Part shown: piece by piece, positions 1 to 8,429 of the stretch
How positions within the stretch are numbered: position 1 is the stretch's first letter
Layout of the letters: every line of letters begins with the position of its first letter
Source of the DNA: Halomonas sp. DQ26W
GTDB taxonomy: Bacteria > Pseudomonadota > Gammaproteobacteria > Pseudomonadales > Halomonadaceae
DNA: 64,000 bases
Direction: 5' to 3'
Assembly: GCF_003339685.1 (NCBI RefSeq)
Contig: NZ_QPKI01000007.1
Coordinates: 62,324-126,323, forward strand
The notes under the pieces: model-generated
The model's input: only the letters and a program-made list of their open reading frames with translations
The model's database searches: none
What the model was told of the DNA's origin: nothing
Position numbers and translations under genes: made by a program

Positions 1-119
1 GGGTCGCCTCCGTGCTCCGTCGCCTCGGCGAGCAGGCGGTCGATCAGGGCGGAGGGCGTCAACTCGCCACTCCGGTAGGCGGTATGCAGGGAGTCGATAT
101 CGAGTCGTGGTGTCGTCAT
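1..119 (-). CDS. atzF: Allophanate hydrolase, N-terminal fragment (cut by window edge)
   Basis: Only the first 39 codons are inside the window. The fragment begins MTTPRLDIDSLHTAYRSGEL, the usual N-terminal helix of allophanate hydrolases of the amidase-signature family, which split allophanate into ammonia and CO2. The ATG at 119 has GAGG nine bases upstream and lies 61 bp after the carboxylase stop. Position as last visible gene of the operon fits the last step of carboxylase-dependent breakdown of urea or guanidine. The catalytic Ser-Ser-Lys region lies outside the window, so the name rests on the N-terminal match and on context. Confidence 0.75.
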   Translation of the reverse strand, partial: MTTPRLDIDSLHTAYRSGELTPSALIDRLLAEATEHGGD

Positions 120-184
120 GGCGTCGGGCCTCTATGGGCAGCAAAATGATCGGTGAAGGTAACGTCGGCAGTCGTGCGGCTCAT
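116..184 (-). CDS. Possible 22-codon coupling ORF between carboxylase and allophanate hydrolase
   Basis: A 22-codon frame starts at an ATG overlapping the carboxylase stop (ATGA at 181-184). It ends at a TGA overlapping the next gene's ATG (ATGA at 116-119). It therefore bridges the two genes with four-base overlaps at both ends. The peptide (MSRTTADVTF...) has no recognisable motif. It may be a translational relay that couples the two enzymes, or chance. Nothing else supports a functional peptide. Confidence 0.3.
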   Translation of the reverse strand: MSRTTADVTFTDHFAAHRGPTP

Positions 185-3100
185 CGGCTCTCCTCTTCAT
201 CGGCGAGAATCACCAGCGGCTGGCCCGACTGGACGGCGGCGCCTTCCTGGAGGGGAAGCCGCGTCACCCGGCCCGCGCGGAAGGCGGTGATCTCGACCTC
301 CATCTTCATCGACTCCACCAGGGCCAGGGTCTGACCGGCTTCGACGCTGTCGCCTTCGCGAACCAGCAGCTTCCAGAGGCTACCGGTCACCGGGCTGTCG
401 ATGCCGATTTCGTCATCGCCGAGTTCCGTGGTGTCGATGGCCGCCGGGGCCTGGTCCTCGAAGGTGAACTGGCCGTTGTCGCGCCACTCGGCCATTTCCT
501 TCTGGAAGGCGGCTTCGCGGCGCTCGCGGAACTCGGCGATCTGCTCCGCTCGTGCCGCGATGTCGGCCTGGTAGTCGGCGAGCTTGAAGCGCGTGGTCTC
601 GATCTGAAGCGGATAGCGCCCATGGGGAAAGTCGCGGCGGATCCGTGCCAGTTCCTCGTGGCCGACCTCGAAGAAACGCAGCTGATCGAAGAATCGCAGC
701 AGCCAGGGATTCTCGAAGTACTCGGTCTGGCGATAGCGGTTCCACATCTGCAGGGTGCGGCCGACGAACTGATAGCCCCCCGGGCCTTCCATGCCGTAGA
801 CACACAGATAGGCGCCGCCGATACCCACCGAGTTCTCGGCGGTCCAGGTGCGAGCGGGGTTGTACTTGGTGGTGACCAGGCGCTGGGTGGGGTCGAGGGG
901 CGTGGCGACAGGCGCGCCGAGATAGACGTCCCCCAGCCCCATCACCAAGTAGCTGGCATTGAAGACGATATCGCGCACCTGCTCGGTGCTCTCGAGCCCA
1001 TTGATGCGACGAATGAAGTCCAGATTGCTGGGGCACCAGGGGGCGTTCGGGCGCACGCTGCGCTGGTATTTTTCGATGGCCTCGTGGCAGGCGGGATCGT
1101 CCCATGAGAGCGGTAGATGCACGATCCGGGACTCCACTTCCAGTGTTTCGACGTCGCAGAGCTCGCGCTCGGCCCTCTCCAGATGGGTGAGCAGGGCGTC
1201 CAGCGATAGCTCGTCGGGTTCGTAGTGGAGCTGCAGCGAGCGGATGCCGGGCGTCAGCTCGCGCAGGCCGGGCAGACGATTGTCCCCGAGCCACAGCATC
1301 CAGGCATGGACCCGGAAGCGCAGGGCAATATCCAGCTCCATGGCGCCGAACTCGATGAGCAGGAAGTCGTCGCCGGCGCGGCGATAGACGATGCGTTCAC
1401 CGGCAACGTCGGCAGGCACGTCGCGCAGCACCGGGCTGCCGCGGCGCTCCTCCACCTGGAGGGCGGAGCGGTCGCTCAGCGTCGCGAGCCGAGTCTGCTG
1501 GTGTCTCTCCAGTCGGCGTGCGGTATCGAGGTCCACCGGTACGAAGCGGATACGGTCACCGGCGGTGAGCTGGCCGAGCTTCCAGCGCTCGGCGCGCACC
1601 ACCGTGGCGGGACACACGAAGCCGCCCAACGAGGGGCCGTCGGGACCCAGGATGACCGGCATGTCGCCGGTGAAGTCGATGGTCCCGAAGGCGTAGGCGT
1701 TGTCGTGGAGGTTAGACGGGTGCAGGCCCGCCTCGCCACCGTCGGCGCGTGCCCACTCCGGGCGCGGACCGATCAGGCGCACGCCGGTTCTGCTGGAGTT
1801 GTAGTGCACCTCCCATTCGTGGGCGAAGAAGGTGTCGATGTCCTGCTCGGTGAAGAAGTCCGGCGCGCCGTGGGGGCCATAGAGGACGGCGATCTCCCAG
1901 GTTCGGCCCGCGCTCGGGCTATCCGGGCGAGGGCGTCCGAACGCAGGCACCAGCGACGGGGGCAGTGTGCGCGGCGTGACGGAGTCGAGGTCGGGCAGCG
2001 CGAGCATGTCGCCGGTGCGCAGGGCGCGCCCGCCGTGGCCGCCGAACTGGCCGAGGGTGAAGGTGCTGCGCGAACCGAGGTACGCCGGGCAGTCGATGCC
2101 GCCGCGAACCAGCAGGTAGGCGCGTGCCCCGACGGTTGCCTTGCCCAGCGACAGCGTGGCCCCGGCGGGAATGTCCACGACCCGCCAGAACGCCACGCGA
2201 TGCCCGTCGAGCTCGGCAGGCAGCTCGCTGCCGGCAAGCACGATCTGCGTCGCGCGGTGAAAGCGCAGGGTGGGGCCGGTCAGGGTGATCTCGAGGCCGG
2301 CGGCCTGCGGTGCATTGTCCAGCAGGCGATTGCCGAGGCGAAACGACCAGTCGTCGAACGGGCCGGAGGGGGGCACCCCGACGTCCCAGTGACCCTGGCG
2401 ACCGGGGTAATCCTGCAGGGTGGTCAGGGTCCCGGCGCTGATCACCTCGATGGCCGGGGGTGACCAGGCGAGATCGTCCAGCCAGCGGGTGTGAAATTCT
2501 GCTCGGCCAAAGCGCGCATCGCGCAGCACATGGGAGAGCCAGGTGCGATTGGTCTCGAAGCCGTATACGCGGGAGCGCTCGAGGACCTCGGCGAGCCGCT
2601 CCATGGCGCTGTCCCGGTCGTCGGCATGCACGATCACCTTGGCCAGCATGGGGTCGAACAGCGCCGACACCTCCAGCCCCGCCTCGATGGCGTGATCGAT
2701 ACGTAGTCCTTTGCCCAAGTCAGAATCGACCTCGGGAAATGCCACCTCGCTGAGCAGCCCGGCGCTGGGGCGGAAGTCCTGGCTGGGGTCCTCGGCGTAC
2801 AGGCGTGCCTGGATGGCATGGCCCCGGGGGGCGAGGTCGCGGACCAGTTCGGGCAGGGGAGGCAGTGTGCCGGCCCCCAGGCGCACCATCCACTCGACGA
2901 TATCCACGCCCCACACCATTTCCGTCACGCCGTGCTCCACCTGCAGGCGGGTGTTGACCTCCAGGAAATAGAACGTCTCGCGCTCGGCGTCATAGATGAA
3001 CTCGACGGTGCCGGCACTGCGGTAGGCCACCGATTCGCCCAGGCGCACGGCGGTGGCATGCAGGTCGCGCCTTACGTGTTCGGGCAGGGCGGGGGCGGGG

Positions 3101-3822
3101 CTTTCTTCCAGCACCTTCTGATGGCGGCGCTGGGTCGTGCAGTCTCGCTCGCCCAGGGCCACGACATTGCCCTGGCCATCGCCGAACAGCTGTACCTCGA
3201 GGTGGCGGGCGCGGCCGATGTAGGCCTCGACGAACACGCCGCCGTCACCGAAGTTGCGCTCGCCCAGGCCACTGACCGAATCGAAGGCGCGCCTGAGCGT
3301 GGCTTCGTCCGCACAGACCTGCATGCCGATCCCGCCGCCGCCGGCGGTGGACTTGAGCATGACCGGGTAGCCGATACGCTGAGCCCGTGCCGCGGCGTCC
3401 TCGACGTCATCGAGCAGGCCGGACCCAGGCACCAGCGGCACGCCGGCCCGCTCGGCCAGGTCGCGCGCCGTGTGCTTGAGGCCGAAGTCACGCACCTGGG
3501 CGGCGGTGGGCCCCAGGAAGACCAGCCCGGCGGCTTCACAGGCCTCGATGAAGCGGGTGTTCTCGGAGAGAAAGCCGTAGCCGGGGTGAATGGCCTCGGC
3601 GCCGCTTTTCCTGGCGATATCGATCAGGCGGTCGATGGCCAGGTAGGTGTCGGCGGCGCCTCCCTCTCCCAGGGAATAGGCTTCGTCGGCGTCGAAGGCA
3701 TGGGGGGCATCCCGGTCGGCCTCGGCATAGACCACCACCGAGCCGATACCGAGTCGCTTGAGGGTGCGCAGGATGCGTGCGGCGATAGCGCCGCGGTTGG
3801 CGATCAGGACCTTGGTGAACAT
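181..3822 (-). CDS. uca: Biotin-dependent urea/guanidine carboxylase (1213 aa; guanidine preferred from context)
   Basis: This large carboxylase uses ATP and bicarbonate to carboxylate urea to allophanate, or guanidine to carboxyguanidine. Order of domains: biotin carboxylase with ATP-grasp at about residues 1-450 (starts MFTKVLIANRGAIAARI; glycine loop STAGGGGIG; EVNTRLQVEHGVTE); KipA/AHS2-like domain from about 465; KipI/AHS1-like part of the carboxyltransferase in the following third; C-terminal biotinyl domain with VESMKMEV, biotin lysine at 1173. The length is normal for a carboxylase without a fused allophanate hydrolase. The reading frame stays open upstream to 4170, but the MFTKVLIANRG start is the family start. 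The guanidine-I riboswitch and two DUF1989 partners in the same operon argue for guanidine, although the family includes true urea carboxylases. Confidence 0.9.
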   Translation of the reverse strand: MFTKVLIANRGAIAARILRTLKRLGIGSVVVYAEADRDAPHAFDADEAYSLGEGGAADTYLAIDRLIDIARKSGAEAIHPGYGFLSENTRFIEACEAAGLVFLGPTAAQVRDFGLKHTARDLAERAGVPLVPGSGLLDDVEDAAARAQRIGYPVMLKSTAGGGGIGMQVCADEATLRRAFDSVSGLGERNFGDGGVFVEAYIGRARHLEVQLFGDGQGNVVALGERDCTTQRRHQKVLEESPAPALPEHVRRDLHATAVRLGESVAYRSAGTVEFIYDAERETFYFLEVNTRLQVEHGVTEMVWGVDIVEWMVRLGAGTLPPLPELVRDLAPRGHAIQARLYAEDPSQDFRPSAGLLSEVAFPEVDSDLGKGLRIDHAIEAGLEVSALFDPMLAKVIVHADDRDSAMERLAEVLERSRVYGFETNRTWLSHVLRDARFGRAEFHTRWLDDLAWSPPAIEVISAGTLTTLQDYPGRQGHWDVGVPPSGPFDDWSFRLGNRLLDNAPQAAGLEITLTGPTLRFHRATQIVLAGSELPAELDGHRVAFWRVVDIPAGATLSLGKATVGARAYLLVRGGIDCPAYLGSRSTFTLGQFGGHGGRALRTGDMLALPDLDSVTPRTLPPSLVPAFGRPRPDSPSAGRTWEIAVLYGPHGAPDFFTEQDIDTFFAHEWEVHYNSSRTGVRLIGPRPEWARADGGEAGLHPSNLHDNAYAFGTIDFTGDMPVILGPDGPSLGGFVCPATVVRAERWKLGQLTAGDRIRFVPVDLDTARRLERHQQTRLATLSDRSALQVEERRGSPVLRDVPADVAGERIVYRRAGDDFLLIEFGAMELDIALRFRVHAWMLWLGDNRLPGLRELTPGIRSLQLHYEPDELSLDALLTHLERAERELCDVETLEVESRIVHLPLSWDDPACHEAIEKYQRSVRPNAPWCPSNLDFIRRINGLESTEQVRDIVFNASYLVMGLGDVYLGAPVATPLDPTQRLVTTKYNPARTWTAENSVGIGGAYLCVYGMEGPGGYQFVGRTLQMWNRYRQTEYFENPWLLRFFDQLRFFEVGHEELARIRRDFPHGRYPLQIETTRFKLADYQADIAARAEQIAEFRERREAAFQKEMAEWRDNGQFTFEDQAPAAIDTTELGDDEIGIDSPVTGSLWKLLVREGDSVEAGQTLALVESMKMEVEITAFRAGRVTRLPLQEGAAVQSGQPLVILADEEESR

Positions 3823-3899
3823 CGTCGTTGTCCGTTGACGGTGCGGGTCGTCCCGCGTCCGTGTCAGCCGCATCCGGGGTCGTCCCCGGTAGGCCTTCA

Positions 3900-4538
3900 T
3901 TATTCCCAGATCAGAAGCTCGATGGGCGTCGGGTTGTAGCCGTTGCAGGGGTTGTTGAGCTGTGGGCAGTTGGAAACCAGCACCACGACATCCATGGCGG
4001 CGACCATCTCCACGTACTTGCCCGGGGCCGAGATGCCGTCCTCGAAGGTCAACCCGCCCTCCGCAGTGACCGGCACATTCATGAAGAAGTTGATGTTGTG
4101 GGTGATGTCGCGCTTGGTGATGCCGTATTCCGGGTAGTCGGCGATGGCCTGCATCCAGTTGTCTCGGCACGAGTGCATGTGGCGCTTCTCGAGGTCGTAG
4201 CGCACGGTGTTGCTCTCGCTGGCGCAGGCGCCGCCCAGGGTGTCGTGGCGTCCGCAGGTGTCGGCGGTGATGGTCAGCATCAGGTTGCCCTCGCTGGAGA
4301 GCAGCCGCGAGCCGGCAGTCAGGTAGAGCGCGCCCTGTTCGCGCACGGTATCCATGGCGCTGTAGCGTTCGGCGGTATCCCGGGCGGAGTAGAACAGGGT
4401 ATCGGCGGCCTGGTTGCCCTCCAGGTCGAGGATGCGCAGGGTCTGGCCGGCTTTCAGGGTGCCGATGTAGTGATCGCCGGCGTCCACGGTGGTGCGGTTC
4501 ACGGCGTTTTCGGGGCGCAGGGTGCTTTCGATGATCAT
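3900..4538 (-). CDS. DUF1989 protein, urea-amidolyase-associated type 2 (likely carboxyguanidine deiminase subunit)
   Basis: A 212-aa DUF1989 protein. It matches the family long called urea carboxylase-associated protein 2 (start [21 protein letters not shown], motif [17 protein letters not shown]). Such pairs are now known as the two subunits of carboxyguanidine deiminase (CgdAB), which converts carboxyguanidine to allophanate and ammonia. Putative metal ligands include a Cys in the [16 protein letters not shown] stretch and a later His-rich segment. An upstream in-frame ATG at 4547 touches the GGGAGG ribosome site directly. The ATG at 4538 has a 9-base spacing and is preferred. The gene lies 15 bp after its paralog. 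Confidence 0.85.
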   Translation of the reverse strand: MIIESTLRPENAVNRTTVDAGDHYIGTLKAGQTLRILDLEGNQAADTLFYSARDTAERYSAMDTVREQGALYLTAGSRLLSSEGNLMLTITADTCGRHDTLGGACASESNTVRYDLEKRHMHSCRDNWMQAIADYPEYGITKRDITHNINFFMNVPVTAEGGLTFEDGISAPGKYVEMVAAMDVVVLVSNCPQLNNPCNGYNPTPIELLIWE

Positions 4539-4553
4539 GCGGTGCATCCTCCC

Positions 4554-5300
4554 TCAGAGGCCCAGGTGGTAGAGGCGATTATTCTCGAAGCCGCGCGCGT
4601 TTTCGGGTCGCGAGCGGAAGCAGGCGTCGTTCTCGTCCGGGGGCGGGGCGACCCCCAGGCGGACATCCACCCCGCGGCGGGGGTAGTCGGGGCTGGGGTC
4701 CATGGGATGCGGGCAGGTATGCAGTACCACCAGCGTATCCATCTCGAAGCGCAGGGTGACGCTGTCGCCAGGCTCGCCGTGGTCGGTTATATAGCGCAGG
4801 CGCCCGGTGTCGTCGCTCTCTACGCGAGAGAAGAGATTGAGGTTGGCGGCGAGATCCCGGCGGCCCAGCCCGTATTTGGCCAGCTCTACCAGAAAGGCGT
4901 CATGGCCGGTGAGGGTCCAGTCGTTATGGGCCTGCTGGTAGCTCATCGGCTGCCAGCCCTTGCCGACCAGGTGGTGACGCATCAGGTTGCCGCCGACGCT
5001 GTCGTGCCAGCCGAGGTCGTCCTGGGTGATCGAGGCGAAGATGCGTCCCATGTCGGAGTAGAGACAGTGGTTCCGGGTCAGTTTGAAGGTGTGCTGGCAC
5101 TTCAGGGTGTCGGGCAGGTTCAGGCGCTCGAGCAGGTTTTCCGGGTTGTAGCAGAGCAGACCCGCGTTGGTGCCGGCCTGCTGGACGCTCAGCTTGAGCG
5201 TCGTGCCCCGGCGCAGGCGGAGCGACCAGTGGTGGCCGCCGGGCAAGTGGGTGGTATAGAGCGCTTCGCTGTGGTCAGCGGTGTTGGCGGGCGTGCTCAT
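4554..5300 (-). CDS. DUF1989 protein, urea-amidolyase-associated type 1 (likely carboxyguanidine deiminase subunit)
   Basis: A 248-aa DUF1989 paralog of the downstream gene. It shares the fold signature (RRGTTLKLSVQQAGTNAGLL) and matches urea carboxylase-associated protein 1. With its partner it probably forms the heteromeric carboxyguanidine deiminase linking guanidine carboxylation to allophanate hydrolysis. The start ATG overlaps the ATPase stop as ATGA, with AGGAG eight bases upstream, so translational coupling is likely. Which of the published subunit letters (CgdA or CgdB) applies cannot be settled here. Confidence 0.85.
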   Translation of the reverse strand: MSTPANTADHSEALYTTHLPGGHHWSLRLRRGTTLKLSVQQAGTNAGLLCYNPENLLERLNLPDTLKCQHTFKLTRNHCLYSDMGRIFASITQDDLGWHDSVGGNLMRHHLVGKGWQPMSYQQAHNDWTLTGHDAFLVELAKYGLGRRDLAANLNLFSRVESDDTGRLRYITDHGEPGDSVTLRFEMDTLVVLHTCPHPMDPSPDYPRRGVDVRLGVAPPPDENDACFRSRPENARGFENNRLYHLGL

Positions 5301-6091
5301 AGCAGCGTCTCCTGGGTCAGGGTCTTGAGGCCGCGCTCGGCCAGGCTTGCCTTCAAGTCCTGCGGCGGCTGGCGCTGGGCGATCGGCAGATCGTAGGTGA
5401 TGGTGGCGCCATAGGCTTCAGGGGCCTGGGGGTCGTGGCGCAGCTTGTCGAAAACCCATAGCCGCGTGCCCAGCGCGAAGGCCTCCTTCAGGTCGTGGGT
5501 GATCATGAAGATGGTCAGCTGCTGGTCTTGCCACAGTCGCAGGATCAGCTCGTGCATGTCCTGACGGATGCCGGGGTCCAGGGCGCCGAAGGGCTCGTCG
5601 AGCAGCAGGATGCGCGGGCGCATCATCAGTGCCTGGGCGATGGCCAGGCGCTGCTGCATGCCGCCGGAAAGCTCGTGGGGATATTTCCCCAGGGCGTCCG
5701 AGAGGCCGACTTCCCGGATGCGCGCCATGGCCTTGTCACGAGCATGACGCCGTGCGGCGCCGAAGCTCTTGCCCAGCCAGCGTGACTGGCGGAGTTCCTC
5801 GGCGATCATCACGTTGCCGAGCACGGTCAGGTGGGGAAACACCGAATACTTCTGGAACACAACGCCGCGATCCGGCCCTGGCTCATCGGGAATCGGCCGC
5901 CCGTCGAGGGTGAGCGACCCGCGTGAGATGCGCTCAGTGCCCAGCAGCATCTTGAGGAAGGTGGTCTTGCCACAGCCCGAAGCCCCTACCAGGGTCACGA
6001 ATTCGCCGGCGTCGACCCGGAAGTCGAGGCGCTCGAGCACGACATACTCCCCGTAGTGCTTCTCCAGGCGCTTGGCTTCCAGCAGGCTCAT
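5297..6091 (-). CDS. ABC transporter ATP-binding protein, NitT/TauT type (guanidine/urea uptake)
   Basis: A 264-aa ABC ATPase. It has Walker A (GASGCGKTT), a Q-loop (VVFQKYSVFPHLTV), the signature LSGGMQQRLAIAQAL, Walker B (ILLLDEPFGALD) and the H-loop (MITHDLKEAF). This pattern is typical of nitrate/taurine-type importers. The start MSLLEAKRLEKHYG overlaps the permease stop by four bases (ATGA), so I reject a longer frame that begins inside the permease. It energises uptake of the operon's nitrogen substrate together with the next two upstream genes. Confidence 0.92.
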   Translation of the reverse strand: MSLLEAKRLEKHYGEYVVLERLDFRVDAGEFVTLVGASGCGKTTFLKMLLGTERISRGSLTLDGRPIPDEPGPDRGVVFQKYSVFPHLTVLGNVMIAEELRQSRWLGKSFGAARRHARDKAMARIREVGLSDALGKYPHELSGGMQQRLAIAQALMMRPRILLLDEPFGALDPGIRQDMHELILRLWQDQQLTIFMITHDLKEAFALGTRLWVFDKLRHDPQAPEAYGATITYDLPIAQRQPPQDLKASLAERGLKTLTQETLL

Positions 6092-6915
6092 GGGTTGTCT
6101 CCCTCTTCCGCGTGATACCAGGGAAAGGCCCATCTTGAAACCCGGGCCAGTGCCTGATCGAGAAGGAAGGCGAGGAAGGTGATCCAGGCCACATAGGGCA
6201 GAATCACATCCATCGACAGGTAGCGCCGCACCAGGAAGATGCGGTAGCCAAGCCCTTCCTGGGCGGCAATGGCCTCGGCGGCGATCAGGAACAGCCAGGC
6301 GGTACCCAGCGCCAGCCGGGTGGCGTTGAGCAGCCTGGGGGTGAGCTGCGGCAACAGCACCCGGATCAGCACCTGCCAGGAGTTGCCGCCGAGGGTCTGT
6401 GCCTTGATCAGCTGTTCGTCCGGCAGACGCAGGGCGTGGCCCTGGAGGTCACGGATCAGGAAGGGCGTCACGCCGATGACGATGAGTGCGATCTTGGCGG
6501 CCTCACCGGTGCCGAAGGCGATGAACAGGATCGGCAGGATCGCCATCGGGGGAATCAGGGAGATCACCGTTACCAGCGGCGAGAACTTGGCGCGTACCAG
6601 CGGCAGCCCGCCGTTGGCGAGCCCTACGAACAGGCCGATCAGGGCACTGATCGCCACCCCCAGCAACAGGCGTTCCAGGCTGGCGAACGTGTCCGCCCAG
6701 AGGACGACCTGGCCGGTGCGCTGATTCTCTTCGGTGGCCATGGTGAAAAAGGTATTGGCCATGGTGGCCGGGGCCGGAAGCAGCCGATCATTGGGGTTCT
6801 CGGCGAGGCGGGCATTGGAGAGCGAGAGGTAGACCAGGGCGATGATCAGGAACGGCAGCAGGCCCAGCATCCAGCGCCCGCCCCGAGAGGGAGCGAGATT
6901 GATCAGACGTTTCAT
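6088..6915 (-). CDS. ABC transporter permease, NitT/TauT type
   Basis: A 275-aa inner-membrane permease. It has a first helix near residues 16-34 and about five more hydrophobic segments. The EAA-type cytoplasmic loop is visible as DEQLIKAQTLGGNSWQVLIRVLLPQ. The 55-residue stretch after helix 1 is polar and probably periplasmic. It is the only permease in the cluster, so the importer core should be a homodimer. It sits between the binding protein (75-bp gap) and the ATPase (4-bp overlap). Confidence 0.9.
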   Translation of the reverse strand: MKRLINLAPSRGGRWMLGLLPFLIIALVYLSLSNARLAENPNDRLLPAPATMANTFFTMATEENQRTGQVVLWADTFASLERLLLGVAISALIGLFVGLANGGLPLVRAKFSPLVTVISLIPPMAILPILFIAFGTGEAAKIALIVIGVTPFLIRDLQGHALRLPDEQLIKAQTLGGNSWQVLIRVLLPQLTPRLLNATRLALGTAWLFLIAAEAIAAQEGLGYRIFLVRRYLSMDVILPYVAWITFLAFLLDQALARVSRWAFPWYHAEEGDNP

Positions 6916-6990
6916 GGCGGCTCCACGTCAGGATTATGGGACAGGATCGCTCGCCGCCCAGGGGCGGCGAGCGATCTCCTGACGGCTGGC

Positions 6991-8070
6991 TTATTGGTGT
7001 GCGTCGATATAGGCCCGAGTGAAGCTCGGGTCGAAGCGCAGCCTGATGTTGCCCTCGTCGCCGAACACACCCTGTGAGGTCTCGATACCCACCACACCGG
7101 GGTTGGGCGCTATGTCGCCGAGCAGTCCGTGTTCGAAGCTGAATTCCGCAACCAGCTGCATGGTCTCGAGGAGCTCCTCGCTCTGGAACAGCTCGAGGGC
7201 CTCGGCCGGATCGGTATAGAGATAGGTGGCGTCGAGCTGGGCGCGATAGCCCTCCAGGTCCGTACCGGCGGCCTCGGCCATCTGCGAGAGTGCCTCTTCA
7301 TCGCCATCGGCCATCAGCGCCATGGTCTCGTACCAGGCGCCAACCAGCGCATGGCCGAAATCGGGGTAGTCGGTCAGGGTCTGGGTGTTGACCACCATCA
7401 GGTCGAGGATCTCACCGGGAATCTCACTCGAATCGAAGGCCAGGAAACTGCCCTCGAGGCCCGTCACGGTAGAGAGCTGAGGATTCCAGGTGACCACGGC
7501 GTCGATGCTGTCGCGGCTGGCGAACAACCCGGCGATATCGGCGTCTCCGGTGTTGACGGTGGACACATCCCGCTCGCTCAGGCCGACGCTGTCGAGCGCA
7601 CGGGCAAGCAGGTAGTGGGAGACGCTGAATTGCACCAGGTTGATATCGCGGCCGGCAATGTCTTCGAGACCGTCGGCGTTCTTCAGCACCACGCCGTCGT
7701 TGCCGTCCGAGTAGTCACCGACGATCAGGGCGGTGGAGTCGACACCGCTGGCGGCGGGGATGGTCAGGGCGTCCATGTTGGTCATGGCGCAGCCGTCGAC
7801 GTTGCCAGAAGTGAACTGGTTGATCGACTCGACGTAGTCGTTGACCTGGATGACATCGATCTCGATTCCGTACTTCTCGGCCCAGCGGTCGACGATACCG
7901 GCCTCTTCGGCATAGCCCCAGGGCATCCAGCCGGCATAGATCGACCAGCAGACGCTGAACTGGTCGCGATCCTGGGCATTGACAGGAGCACCAACCAGCG
8001 CAGAGGCAATCAGGGTGGCGGTGAGCGAAGTGGGCAGAGCGAAACGCTTGGGGAAGGTAGGACGGGTCAT
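6991..8070 (-). CDS. Periplasmic substrate-binding protein of the guanidine/urea ABC importer
   Basis: A 359-aa secreted binding protein, first gene of the operon. A cleavable signal is evident: KRF, then a hydrophobic run, then a likely cut after PVNA. The mature part (FSVCWSIYAGWMPWGYAEEAGIVDRWAEKYG; MTNMDALTIPAASGVDS) is of the NitT/TauT type commonly labelled putative urea ABC transporter substrate-binding protein. GGAGG lies five bases before the ATG. Transcripts reach it only after passing the guanidine-I riboswitch, so guanidine is the likely ligand, though this is inferred from context. Confidence 0.88.
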   Translation of the reverse strand: MTRPTFPKRFALPTSLTATLIASALVGAPVNAQDRDQFSVCWSIYAGWMPWGYAEEAGIVDRWAEKYGIEIDVIQVNDYVESINQFTSGNVDGCAMTNMDALTIPAASGVDSTALIVGDYSDGNDGVVLKNADGLEDIAGRDINLVQFSVSHYLLARALDSVGLSERDVSTVNTGDADIAGLFASRDSIDAVVTWNPQLSTVTGLEGSFLAFDSSEIPGEILDLMVVNTQTLTDYPDFGHALVGAWYETMALMADGDEEALSQMAEAAGTDLEGYRAQLDATYLYTDPAEALELFQSEELLETMQLVAEFSFEHGLLGDIAPNPGVVGIETSQGVFGDEGNIRLRFDPSFTRAYIDAHQ

Positions 8071-8091
8071 GGCGGCCTCCGGGCGGCTGGG

Positions 8092-8136
8092 AAAAATCGG
8101 GGGGGCGTCGGCGCAGCGGCTGCACCTGTCCTCCCG
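8092..8136 (-). terminator. Candidate terminator platform of the guanidine-I riboswitch
   Basis: On the minus strand the 3' edge of the aptamer (CGGGAGG, 8136-8130) can pair with CCCCCCCG (8105-8098). An inner GGTGCA/TGCGCC hairpin lies between them, and ATTTTT follows. Because CGGGAGG is part of the conserved 3' core of the riboswitch, ligand binding and this terminator would exclude each other. That gives read-through with guanidine. The stem contains an A-C mismatch, so folding should be tested. Confidence 0.5.
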
Positions 8137-8278
8137 GGCTTTTGTCCCGCCGTGTAACCTTGCATCGGCAAGAGTCGTCCTGGACGAACCCTCTTCCTGC
8201 TGATGCCGGGTCGACGGCTCTCGGACCTGGCGTCACATCTGGGGGATTGAGCGATGTGACCGGAACCCTAGCCGTCCA
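8121..8278 (-). promoter_or_regulatory. Guanidine-I (ykkC-yxkD) riboswitch
   Basis: On the minus strand, reading from 8278: GACGGC followed by the conserved block CTAGGGTTCCG, a GTCACATC/GATGTGAC hairpin, then GGTCCGAGAG and GCCGTC closing stem P1 with GACGGC. A second variable stem region follows. The 3' core is ACACGGCGGGACAAAAGCCC and then GGGAGGACAGGTG. These blocks match the guanidine-I consensus in order and spacing. The element lies about 50 bases downstream of the predicted sigma-54 start and 50 bases before the binding-protein ATG. Confidence 0.95.
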
Positions 8279-8336
8279 TTGGAAACCGAATTGTCTGGCA
8301 GCCTGGGCCACCGATACCCCATTTCATCTAATCTCA

Positions 8337-8353
8337 AGCAAACACATTGCCAC
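8337..8353 (-). promoter_or_regulatory. Sigma-54 (-24/-12) promoter of the guanidine operon
   Basis: The minus strand reads TGGCAATGTGTTTGCT. The -24 GG (8351-8350) and -12 GC (8339-8338) are exactly ten bases apart, as sigma-54 promoters require, with TGGCA and TTGCT both on consensus. The predicted transcript start is near 8326, leaving a leader of about 50 nt before the riboswitch. Confidence 0.75.
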
Positions 8354-8429
8354 CTTCTGTAAAAACAACCATAAAACAGTGCTATGCAGCCTGATATCGA
8401 GCTCCTGGCCAGGATGTTTGTCACACGCT

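Noticed and set aside
3823..4170. N-terminal extension of the carboxylase by about 116 codons
   Set aside because: The extra part has shadow-like composition, overlaps the DUF1989 gene, and the family starts at MFTKVLIANRG.
2818..5396. Long plus-strand frames opposite the carboxylase and DUF1989 genes (373 and 522 codons)
   Set aside because: They are G+C-driven antisense frames with Val/Gly/Ala-rich, non-homologous translations; the minus-strand genes are clear.
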